Shown here piece after piece: positions 29,019 to 36,512 of a stretch of 51,407 bases of DNA (its first letter is position 1; each line of letters begins with the position of its first letter). The DNA comes from Candidatus Aphodousia faecipullorum. Its GTDB lineage: Bacteria > Pseudomonadota > Gammaproteobacteria > Burkholderiales > Burkholderiaceae_F. The notes below the pieces were generated by a model. The model was not told the DNA's origin, did no database searches, and saw only the letters and a list, made by a program, of their open reading frames with translations. A program made the translations under genes and the position numbers. The DNA lies in the NCBI GenBank assembly GCA_018714205.1, contig DVNR01000003.1, positions 1 to 51,407 of the forward strand. Reading direction: 5' to 3'.

Positions 29019-29032
29019 CAGTTAACTGATTG
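29019..29032. promoter_or_regulatory. candidate operator CAGTTAACTGATTG
   Basis: Palindrome in divergent amidohydrolase / CapA-like promoter region. Confidence 0.6.
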
Positions 29033-29094
29033 ACTTTCTTAGGCTTCGCTATAGTAGAGGTCAACATCAAAACACTTGATAGGGGGCTTAGGCC

Positions 29095-30387
29095 ATGAAG
29101 ACAACTTTTATCGCAACCGGTGATAGCTTCATTACACGTCACATCGGAGAGTACGGCTACGATGGTTACGAGGACGTGTGTGACCTCATCGATCGTCACG
29201 AAGTGCGTTTTGCTAATTTGGAGATGACGTTTCATAACCAAGAGGGTTACCCTGCTGCGGCAAGCGGTGGCACTTGGGCAATGACGGAACCGGAAATGCT
29301 TGATGATATGCTGGATTTCGGGTTTAACCTCTTTAACACCGCTAACAATCACACCGGTGACTATGGTCAAGGTGGCATTGCGGCGACAATCCGTCATCTA
29401 AAAGAGCGCAATATGACCTTTGCTGGCACGGGTATGACGCTTCAAGAAGCCTCTCGCCCTTGCTATTTGGAAACCCGTCAAGCGCGTGTTGCCTTAATTG
29501 GTGTGACGTCCTCCTTTGATCCCGCGGCTCGAGCTGGCGCTCAGAGTGGTGATGTTGTCGGTCGACCTGGATTAAATCCGTTGCGGTATAAAACGGTGTA
29601 TCACGTCAATGGTGAACATTTCGACATGGTCAAAGAGCTTGCCCGAGTGACATTAGTCAATTGGCCGGTTGAGCAAAAAATTGAGTGTGGGTATTTGCCG
29701 CCCTTTGAGGAAGGGTCCTTGCCATTTGGCAAACTGAACTTTGTCCGTGATGACGAGGAATTTATTGAAACGGTGCCTCATGCCGGTGATATGAACCGAA
29801 TTTTGGAAGAAATTAAAGAGGCCAAACGTCAGGCGGATGTTGTGCTCGTGAGTTTCCACGTCCATGAAATGACCGGCAAGGACACGACGCTTCCGGCGCA
29901 ATTTCATAAAACGTTCTGTCATGCTTGTATTGAGGCCGGCGCTTCTGTTGTGATCGGTCATGGACCTCATGAGCTACGGGGCATTGAGTGCTATCAAGGT
30001 GGTGTTATTTTCTACAGCCTTGGCAACTTTATTTTTGAAACGGAAACAACAGCGGTTCAACCTGCGGACGCGTTCCAAGAGCAGCGTTTGCCTATGGATA
30101 TGAAAGTCGGTGCCTACATGGACAACCGTAGTCGAAATGGCACAATCGGTTTCCCTGTGATGCCCAATATTTGGCGTGCCGTGATGGCCGGTTGGACCAT
30201 CGAAGACGGTAAAGTGACAGAAGTCACTTTATATCCGATTGATCTTGGCATGAAAATGAGTCGTGGTCAACGAGGACTTCCGCGATTGTCCGGCGATGAG
30301 GACACGTTGCGATATTTGCAAAGTCTCTCGGAACCCTTTGGCACAAAGATTGAAATCAAGGATGGGGTTGGAATGATTCATCTATAA
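29095..30387 (+). CDS. CapA-family (PGA_cap) protein, no evident signal peptide
   Basis: TFIATGDSFITRHIG, NTANNHTGDYGQGGI, VLVSFHVHE, GHGPHELRGIECYQGGVIFYSLGNFIFE. Confidence 0.82.
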   Translation: MKTTFIATGDSFITRHIGEYGYDGYEDVCDLIDRHEVRFANLEMTFHNQEGYPAAASGGTWAMTEPEMLDDMLDFGFNLFNTANNHTGDYGQGGIAATIRHLKERNMTFAGTGMTLQEASRPCYLETRQARVALIGVTSSFDPAARAGAQSGDVVGRPGLNPLRYKTVYHVNGEHFDMVKELARVTLVNWPVEQKIECGYLPPFEEGSLPFGKLNFVRDDEEFIETVPHAGDMNRILEEIKEAKRQADVVLVSFHVHEMTGKDTTLPAQFHKTFCHACIEAGASVVIGHGPHELRGIECYQGGVIFYSLGNFIFETETTAVQPADAFQEQRLPMDMKVGAYMDNRSRNGTIGFPVMPNIWRAVMAGWTIEDGKVTEVTLYPIDLGMKMSRGQRGLPRLSGDEDTLRYLQSLSEPFGTKIEIKDGVGMIHL

Positions 30388-30418
30388 CGACCATATAGGG
30401 AAAGTAATGAGACTCTTG

Positions 30419-30441
30419 GCCGCCTGCGGGCGGCTTTTTTT
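30419..30441 (+). terminator. terminator after CapA-like gene
   Basis: GCCGCC TGCG GGCGGC T7. Confidence 0.8.
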
Positions 30442-30556
30442 AGATCGGGTATGAAGTGGCGATTAAAAAGTATTTTGCGGCAGTAATGTAAACAAACGCA
30501 ATAAGACACCCTAAACAGTTAAAATTAATGAGATTCATTTTTTGTAGAAAAGTTCC

Positions 30557-31297
30557 ATGCACAGCGCCAGGCAACGTTCTTTGTTTGAAGAGGTCCAAAA
30601 TCTTATTACGGAGAAAATTCGATCCGGGGTTTGGAAGCAAGGTGACGCGATTCCAAATGAATTGGAATTAGCCGATCTTTTTGGGGTAAGTCAGGGAACA
30701 GTTCGAAGGGCTTTACATGAGCTGGAATCTCATGGTGTTTTACTCAGACGCCAAGGCAAGGGGACGTTCGTCGCTAGTTTCCGCCGTAATTTAGAAAGCC
30801 TTCGCGAACGCATTAATTGGTTTGTGCCCGATGATCCGACCGTGTTGGAGTCACACTATCGACTGGTGTTGTTTGAGCAGGTCGATGCGCCGCTGAAAGT
30901 GGCTCGTCTGATGCACTGTGACGAAACGGAAAAACTCATCCACATACGTCGTGAATTGTATTATGGCAATGGGGATGTTGTGACCGCTTTCGATGACACC
31001 TACCTAAAGGCGAAAGATTTCCCGGGACTAACCGCGGAAGTCATCAGAGACGCTCACTCAGCGAATCTATATGTTCTCTACGAGGAGCGCTATGGTTACT
31101 TTATCACGTCAATGGAAGACTTGGCGCGAGCAGTCCTTTTGAATCCTTACCAAGCAGCAAAGGCTCACGTCTCAGTTCCCTATCCGGCAATCAGTCTGCA
31201 AAGGCGAGCCTACACGTTGGAGGGTCGTTTAATTGAATTGCGTTTTATCGTGAATGTGACAGACATCCAACATATGAGACTGCGCTCGGTCGGGTAA
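30557..31297 (+). CDS. GntR-family regulator with UTRA-like domain (regulator 2)
   Basis: QGDAIPNELELADLFGVSQGTVRRALHELESHGVLLRRQGKGTFVASF; UTRA-like C-terminus. Confidence 0.9.
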   Translation: MHSARQRSLFEEVQNLITEKIRSGVWKQGDAIPNELELADLFGVSQGTVRRALHELESHGVLLRRQGKGTFVASFRRNLESLRERINWFVPDDPTVLESHYRLVLFEQVDAPLKVARLMHCDETEKLIHIRRELYYGNGDVVTAFDDTYLKAKDFPGLTAEVIRDAHSANLYVLYEERYGYFITSMEDLARAVLLNPYQAAKAHVSVPYPAISLQRRAYTLEGRLIELRFIVNVTDIQHMRLRSVG

Positions 31298-31354
31298 TGC
31301 AGACCAAGGCGCAGCCATATAAATTATCAGTGAGTTTAGGTAGAACTTTGTTAA

Positions 31355-32149
31355 TTATCGCTTGCATTGGCAATCATCGTGATCGCCTCCACAACCACAG
31401 CCGCATCCGTCCGCATGATGATGTCCGTGTTGGGATTTTTCGCAAGCGGCTCGTAAATCACCTTGAAGCTCTCCCGAAAGCAGTTGAGCGACAGCTTCAT
31501 CGGCCGATCCGCTGACACCTGCCACCAGTTCAATGCCAGCTTGGTCAAGAGCGCTCACAGCACCGTTGCCGATACCCCCGCAAATAACGCATCCGATACC
31601 GTTTTCTGTCAAAAGACCCAACATCATTCCATGACCGCGTCCCTGAGCTTGAATGAATTCAGTTTCGACAATCTGATCGTTTTGGACGGTATAAACCTTA
31701 AATTGGGCAGCCATGCCGAAGTGTTGATAGATTTGTTCGTTCTTTACAGGTACAGCAATTTTCATTTTCAGATCTCCGTGTGATTTTGTTGAAATCGAAA
31801 AACAATGCGGTTGGTGTTCCCAGCGACAATGGCCTATGCAGTTTTGCCTGAAGCTTCCGTGACAAACTTGATAATTGCCACCGTCAATGACGAGCCCCCT
31901 GCCGTTGACAACCGCATCTGCAATTTTTGTGCGGGCTTTTTCGTATATTTCGGTGACTGTTGTACGGGAAATACACATCTGTTGTGCACATTCTTCGTGG
32001 GATCGATTTTCTAAATCCACAATGCGGATGACCTCGTACTCGTCAATGAACAGTGTCACGGGTGGAAGATTGGAGCGATTTTCAGGAAGGAATGTGCGAA
32101 AACGTGGTTCCTCGCACACGCGGCGGCATCGACAAGGTCTAGGCATCAA
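31355..32149 (-). CDS. DUF134-type HTH protein fused to dinitrogenase iron-molybdenum cofactor (NifX/NifB-C) domain with His/Cys/Gly-rich tail
   Basis: PRPCRCRRVCEEPRFRTFLPEN...LIDEYEVIRIVDLENRSHEECAQQMCISRTTVTEIYEKARTKIADA; MKIAVPVKNEQIYQHFGMAAQFKVY; tail HGHHHADGCGCGCGGDHDDCQCKR. Confidence 0.85.
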   Translation of the reverse strand: MMPRPCRCRRVCEEPRFRTFLPENRSNLPPVTLFIDEYEVIRIVDLENRSHEECAQQMCISRTTVTEIYEKARTKIADAVVNGRGLVIDGGNYQVCHGSFRQNCIGHCRWEHQPHCFSISTKSHGDLKMKIAVPVKNEQIYQHFGMAAQFKVYTVQNDQIVETEFIQAQGRGHGMMLGLLTENGIGCVICGGIGNGAVSALDQAGIELVAGVSGSADEAVAQLLSGELQGDLRAACEKSQHGHHHADGCGCGCGGDHDDCQCKR

Positions 32150-32163
32150 TTTTCCTTTGTATA

Positions 32164-32175
32164 CGACATATGTCG
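32164..32175. promoter_or_regulatory. 12-bp perfect palindrome CGACATATGTCG just upstream of the DUF134 gene
   Basis: Seen directly, about 15 nt upstream of ORF start on minus strand. Confidence 0.5.
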
Positions 32176-32350
32176 GAAATTAGAATATCCCCAAATTATT
32201 CGAAAAGCAAATTTCAGTCAATGCGCTTCTTGAGTTAACTCAATTATGGCCAAGCAAGGTTAAAAATGACTAAAATAAACGAATTATTTTGCAGACTGCG
32301 CGGCTAGCCTTGACCAGGGGCGGTTTCGGGCAGAGAACTTGGAGTTTTTT

Positions 32351-34972
32351 ATGAAAACATCGCAAATTCGCGAGACCTTTCTGAAATTTTTTGAAAGCAA
32401 AGGTCATACGATTGTGCATTCGAGTCCGGTTGTTCCGGGCAACGACCCGACGCTTTTGTTTACGAACGCCGGCATGAACCAATTTAAGGACGTTTTTTTA
32501 GGTTTTGACAAACGCCCGTACACCCGAGCGACGACCGCTCAAAAATGTATCCGCGCAGGCGGTAAGCACAATGACTTGGACAACGTCGGCTATACCGCGC
32601 GCCATCACACCTTCTTTGAAATGTTGGGTAATTTCAGTTTCGGTGATTATTTCAAGCGCGATGCCATCAAAAACGCTTGGGAGCTGTTGACTCAACATTT
32701 TCATTTGCCACCCGAAAAGCTTTGGGTGACTGTTTACGCTGAGGACGATGAGGCTTACGATATTTGGAATAAAGAAGTCGGCGTGCCGGCTGAGCGGATT
32801 GTTCGCATTGGCGACAATAAAGGCGCTCGCTACATGTCGGATAACTTCTGGATGATGGGTGACACCGGCCCCTGCGGTCCCTGCTCAGAAATTTTCTATG
32901 ACCATGGCGAAAAAGTCCAAGGCGGCCCTCCGGGCAGCCCCGATGAGGATGGTGACCGCTATATTGAGATTTGGAATCTGGTGTTCATGCAGTTTAATCG
33001 CGATGAACACGGTGTCATGCACAAATTGCCGAAGCCCTCAGTGGATACCGGTATGGGTTTGGAACGTATTGCGGCGGTGCTTCAACACGTTCATAGCAAC
33101 TACGATATTGACCTTTTCAAGAACCTTTTGGCTGCCGTGAAGAGTGCGGTGGAAGCCGCCGGCGCTCAAAACGTTGATCCGGCGAGCCCCTCCTTGAAGG
33201 TGATTGCCGACCACATTCGTGCCTGCACTTTCTCCGTGGCTGACGGCATTGTGCCGGGTAACGAAGGTCGCGCTTATGTATTGCGTCGCATTTGTCGTCG
33301 CGCGATTCGTCATGGGTATAAGCTCGGTGCGAGAAAGCCCTTCTTTGCCAATTTGGTTGATGCCGTGGTGAAGGAAATGGGTGATGCCTATCCTGAAATT
33401 CGCAATCCGAAGATCAAAGGCGTGATCGCTAAGGAAGAGGGTCGTTTTGCTCAAACCTTGGCGCAAGGCATGCAAATTTTGGAAGACGCCATTGCTCAAA
33501 CCAAAGGTTCAGTGCTTTCGGGCGATGTGGCCTTCAAGCTTCACGATACCTACGGTTTCCCTGTTGATTTGACGGCTGACGTTTGCCGCGAACGCAATAT
33601 GACAGTCGACATGGCTGGATTCGATGCGGCGATGCAAAATCAGCGCGACATGGCTCGCGCCAACGCGAAGTTTAAGATGGCGGCTGGTCTTGACTATGCC
33701 GGCGCTGACACCGTGTTTACCGGTTATACGAGCTATGCGGAAAAAGGAGCCAAGGTTTTAGCGCTCTATAAAGACGGTGATAAGGTCGATGAAGCTTTCG
33801 CCGGTGACGATTGCGTGATTGTTTTGGATAAAACACCGTTTTATGGCGAAAGCGGTGGTCAGGTGGGTGACACCGGCACCATGAAAAATGACACGACCAT
33901 GATTCGTGTCATTGACACGCAAAAGGTGAAAGCTACCGTTTGGGGGCATCACGCTCACGTCGAAGAAGGCTCCGTGAAGGTTGGCGATGTGTTTGATGTC
34001 GCAATTGACAGTGATCGCCGTGAGGCCATCCGCCGCAACCACTCTGCCGCGCACTTGTTGCAATACGGCTTGCGGGAAGTGTTAGGTGAGCACGTTTTGC
34101 AACGGGGTTCCTGGGTTGGACCGGATGTGGCTCGTTTTGACTTCACGCATGGCGAAGCAATGACTGCCGAGCAAATTCATGAAGTGGAGCAAATTGTCAA
34201 CCGCTGTGTGTTGGCAAACACGGAGGTGATCACGAGTGTGATGCCGATCGAAGAAGCGAAAAAATCCGGCGCTCTGATGCTTTTCGGTGAAAAGTATGGC
34301 GATACGGTTCGCATGCTTCAAATCGGACCGTCGAAGGAATTGTGCGGTGGTACTCACATTGCGCGCACCGGCGACATTGGTTCCTTTAAGATTTTGAGTG
34401 AATCCGGCATTGCGGCTGGCATTCGTCGTGTGGAGATGACCACCGGTATGAACGTGGTGGAATTGACCCACAGACAGGAAACCGCTTTGAAGCAAACGGC
34501 TGCAGCCTTAAAGAGTCCGGTGGATCTCGTGGTCGATAAGGCCCATGCGACCTTTGAGACCGTCAAGAGCCTCGAAAAAGAAATTGTTCGTCTGAAGGGA
34601 AAAATGGCTGCTATGTCGGCCGCAAACCTTGCCGCTTCCGCTAAAAACGTCAATGGCATGAAGCTTGTCGTTTCGAAGGTTGAAGGGGTTGATGCCAAGA
34701 GCCTGCGCTCAATGGCTGAAAGTTTGCGCGACAAATTGGGTGATGCTGTGGTGGTGCTGGCCGTGGTGAACGACGGCAAGGCACAATTGGCCGCCGGTGT
34801 GTCTAAGAGCTTGAATGCTCGAGTGAAAGCCGGGGAGGTGGTCTCCTACGTTGCTCAACAGATGGGTGGAAAAGGTGGCGGTAAACCTGATTTAGCCATG
34901 GCCGGCGCGCCCGATGTCGCCAAGCTTGACGTGGCGTTAGCCGGTGTCGAAACGTTTTTGCAGACAAAGTAG
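32351..34972 (+). CDS. alaS: alanyl-tRNA synthetase
   Basis: [68 protein letters not shown]. Confidence 0.97.
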   Translation: MKTSQIRETFLKFFESKGHTIVHSSPVVPGNDPTLLFTNAGMNQFKDVFLGFDKRPYTRATTAQKCIRAGGKHNDLDNVGYTARHHTFFEMLGNFSFGDYFKRDAIKNAWELLTQHFHLPPEKLWVTVYAEDDEAYDIWNKEVGVPAERIVRIGDNKGARYMSDNFWMMGDTGPCGPCSEIFYDHGEKVQGGPPGSPDEDGDRYIEIWNLVFMQFNRDEHGVMHKLPKPSVDTGMGLERIAAVLQHVHSNYDIDLFKNLLAAVKSAVEAAGAQNVDPASPSLKVIADHIRACTFSVADGIVPGNEGRAYVLRRICRRAIRHGYKLGARKPFFANLVDAVVKEMGDAYPEIRNPKIKGVIAKEEGRFAQTLAQGMQILEDAIAQTKGSVLSGDVAFKLHDTYGFPVDLTADVCRERNMTVDMAGFDAAMQNQRDMARANAKFKMAAGLDYAGADTVFTGYTSYAEKGAKVLALYKDGDKVDEAFAGDDCVIVLDKTPFYGESGGQVGDTGTMKNDTTMIRVIDTQKVKATVWGHHAHVEEGSVKVGDVFDVAIDSDRREAIRRNHSAAHLLQYGLREVLGEHVLQRGSWVGPDVARFDFTHGEAMTAEQIHEVEQIVNRCVLANTEVITSVMPIEEAKKSGALMLFGEKYGDTVRMLQIGPSKELCGGTHIARTGDIGSFKILSESGIAAGIRRVEMTTGMNVVELTHRQETALKQTAAALKSPVDLVVDKAHATFETVKSLEKEIVRLKGKMAAMSAANLAASAKNVNGMKLVVSKVEGVDAKSLRSMAESLRDKLGDAVVVLAVVNDGKAQLAAGVSKSLNARVKAGEVVSYVAQQMGGKGGGKPDLAMAGAPDVAKLDVALAGVETFLQTK

Positions 34973-34977
34973 ACGCC

Positions 34978-35205
34978 ATGCAGTTCGATCGTCAGATTGA
35001 TACACGGGGCACCAAGTGCCCCATGCCGGTCTTAAAAACGAAAAGAGCCCTTGCGACAATGCAGCAAGGTGAGGTTCTTTGTGTTTTAGCCACTGACCCC
35101 GCCAGCATGGGAGATCTGGTTCAGTTTGCGAAACAAACCGGTCACCAGATTCTTACCCAAGAAGAAAAAGACGGTGTGTACATTCATTACCTAAAGCACA
35201 AGTGA
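34978..35205 (+). CDS. TusA-family sulfurtransferase
   Basis: DTRGTKCPMPVLKTKRAL (CPxP motif), 75 aa, directly after alaS. Confidence 0.85.
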   Translation: MQFDRQIDTRGTKCPMPVLKTKRALATMQQGEVLCVLATDPASMGDLVQFAKQTGHQILTQEEKDGVYIHYLKHK

Positions 35206-35216
35206 TGGCTTTGAAG

Positions 35217-35250
35217 AGGCATCGATTCGCGGATCGGTGCTTTTTCTTTA
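35217..35250 (+). terminator. terminator after TusA-like gene
   Basis: GCATCGAT tcgcg GATCGGTGC T5. Confidence 0.65.
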
Positions 35251-35335
35251 TGGAGCTTTCAAGATAAGTGGCGAATTGTTTGTTCTTAGATAGTGGAATT
35301 AGTGTCTTAATTTAACGTCGTGCTAAAAACGAATT

Positions 35336-35364
35336 TTGACAAATATTAGAGGTTGATATATAGT
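35336..35364 (+). promoter_or_regulatory. strong sigma70-like promoter TTGACA-17-TATAGT
   Basis: -35 at 35336-35341, -10 at 35359-35364, 17-nt spacer. Confidence 0.7.
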
Positions 35365-35376
35365 TCGATATCGAAC
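35363..35376. promoter_or_regulatory. palindrome GTTCGATATCGAAC, operator copy 1
   Basis: Perfect 14-bp inverted repeat overlapping the -10/TSS region. Confidence 0.65.
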
Positions 35377-35580
35377 AATTAAGGAAACTTATAAACTTGT
35401 TATTTCAAACGCGGTTCGTTTACGAGAAATTTTTAGGTAGGTTCGCCGAGGTTCGAAACCCGCGTTTGATGCAATTCCAGGTAATCTGGAACGTTTTTTG
35501 AATTGTCAATTTTCAGAAAATGAAATTCAGCAGATGGATCGAGTGTTGCACTAAGCAGCCCCAATCACTGACTGAATGAA

Positions 35581-35605
35581 CCGCTCTCAGGTAGAGCGGT
35601 TTTAA
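35581..35605 (+). terminator. intrinsic terminator-like hairpin in cupin leader
   Basis: CCGCTCT caggt AGAGCGG TTTTA. Confidence 0.6.
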
Positions 35606-35616
35606 CAATATAAATA

Positions 35617-35630
35617 GTTCGATATCGAAC
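35617..35630. promoter_or_regulatory. palindrome GTTCGATATCGAAC, operator copy 2, adjoining cupin Shine-Dalgarno
   Basis: Same 14-mer; immediately before AAAGGAG. Confidence 0.65.
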
Positions 35631-35642
35631 AAAGGAGAAAAA

Positions 35643-36026
35643 ATGTCTAACGTTCAATTTGCCCACGTGGATTTCAATGCGCCCAGAACAGAGTTGCACG
35701 ATTTGCTAAATTTGACTGGCGCCGAAGTCTCCATCAACCGGTTGCCAGCCGGTGTGAGTGTTCCTTTTGTCCATGCTCATACTGAGAACGAGGAACTTTA
35801 TGTGGTTTTGGATGGCTCTGGAGTGGTTTTTGTCGATGGAGTGGAAAAGGCGATTGCAAAAGGAGATTGCTTCCGTATCGCTCCGGAAGGTCAACGCTGC
35901 TTGAAGGCCTCTGAGCAATCGCCATTGACTTATCTTTGCCTGCAGACGAAGGTCGGTAGTCTGTCGCATTTCACGATGACTGACGCGGTGGTTCGAGAGG
36001 ATTTCACGAAGCCGTCTTGGCTTTAA
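35643..36026 (+). CDS. cupin-domain protein
   Basis: GVSVPFVHAHTENEELYVVLDGSGVVFVDGVEKAIAKGDCFRIAPEGQRCLKA. Confidence 0.88.
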   Translation: MSNVQFAHVDFNAPRTELHDLLNLTGAEVSINRLPAGVSVPFVHAHTENEELYVVLDGSGVVFVDGVEKAIAKGDCFRIAPEGQRCLKASEQSPLTYLCLQTKVGSLSHFTMTDAVVREDFTKPSWL

Positions 36027-36037
36027 TTCGGTTGGTG

Positions 36038-36062
36038 GTGGCTATTCATTTTTTGAATAGCC
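36038..36062. terminator. hairpin between convergent cupin and MerR genes
   Basis: GGCTATTCA ttttt TGAATAGCC. Confidence 0.6.
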
Positions 36063-36063
36063 A

Positions 36064-36423
36064 TCATCTAATATCTTGTTTTTGTGTAAGTTTTTTGTGA
36101 ATTTGTCGAAGGTACTTTTCTGCCCTATCGAGAGATTCCCGTTGCTTTTGCAATTCAGACAAGTAATTTTCAACATTTTGCAGTAGCCATTCGCTTCCCA
36201 ATTGTGGGTTGTCCATAAACTGTATCACACGGACGATGCATTCCAATTTCATTCCGTTAGAACGACATGCCATAATGAGTTGCAATCGTTTAAGATCGGA
36301 AGACGTGTAAATTCGTTGGCCTCCCAAATTGCGGGCTATGCTTTTCAATAAACCCTTAGATTCGTAAAAACGAATGGTTCCAATAGGACAACCTGTTATT
36401 TGAGAAAGTTCGCCGATACGCAT
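36064..36423 (-). CDS. MerR-family transcriptional regulator
   Basis: MRIGELSQITGCPIGTIRFYESKGLLKSIARNLGGQRIYTSSDLKRLQLI. Confidence 0.88.
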   Translation of the reverse strand: MRIGELSQITGCPIGTIRFYESKGLLKSIARNLGGQRIYTSSDLKRLQLIMACRSNGMKLECIVRVIQFMDNPQLGSEWLLQNVENYLSELQKQRESLDRAEKYLRQIHKKLTQKQDIR

Positions 36424-36438
36424 CTGTATTTCCTATAA

Positions 36439-36451
36439 ACCGATTATCGGT
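36439..36451. promoter_or_regulatory. palindrome ACCGATTATCGGT upstream of merR-like gene
   Basis: Perfect dyad in 5' region of the minus-strand gene. Confidence 0.45.
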
Positions 36452-36468
36452 CAAGACTGTTGATCGAA

Positions 36469-36498
36469 AAAAGGAGGAATAGCTCCACTATTCCTCCA
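36469..36498 (-). terminator. terminator after P-type ATPase
   Basis: GGAGGAATAG ctcca CTATTCCTCC with T-run on minus strand. Confidence 0.75.
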
Positions 36499-36512
36499 AG
36501 TTTGGATCAAGG

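Noticed and set aside
35401-35475. tRNA-like segment (GGTTCGAAACC with flanking inverted repeat)
   Set aside because: No complete cloverleaf, no anticodon arm and no acceptor/CCA arrangement could be drawn.
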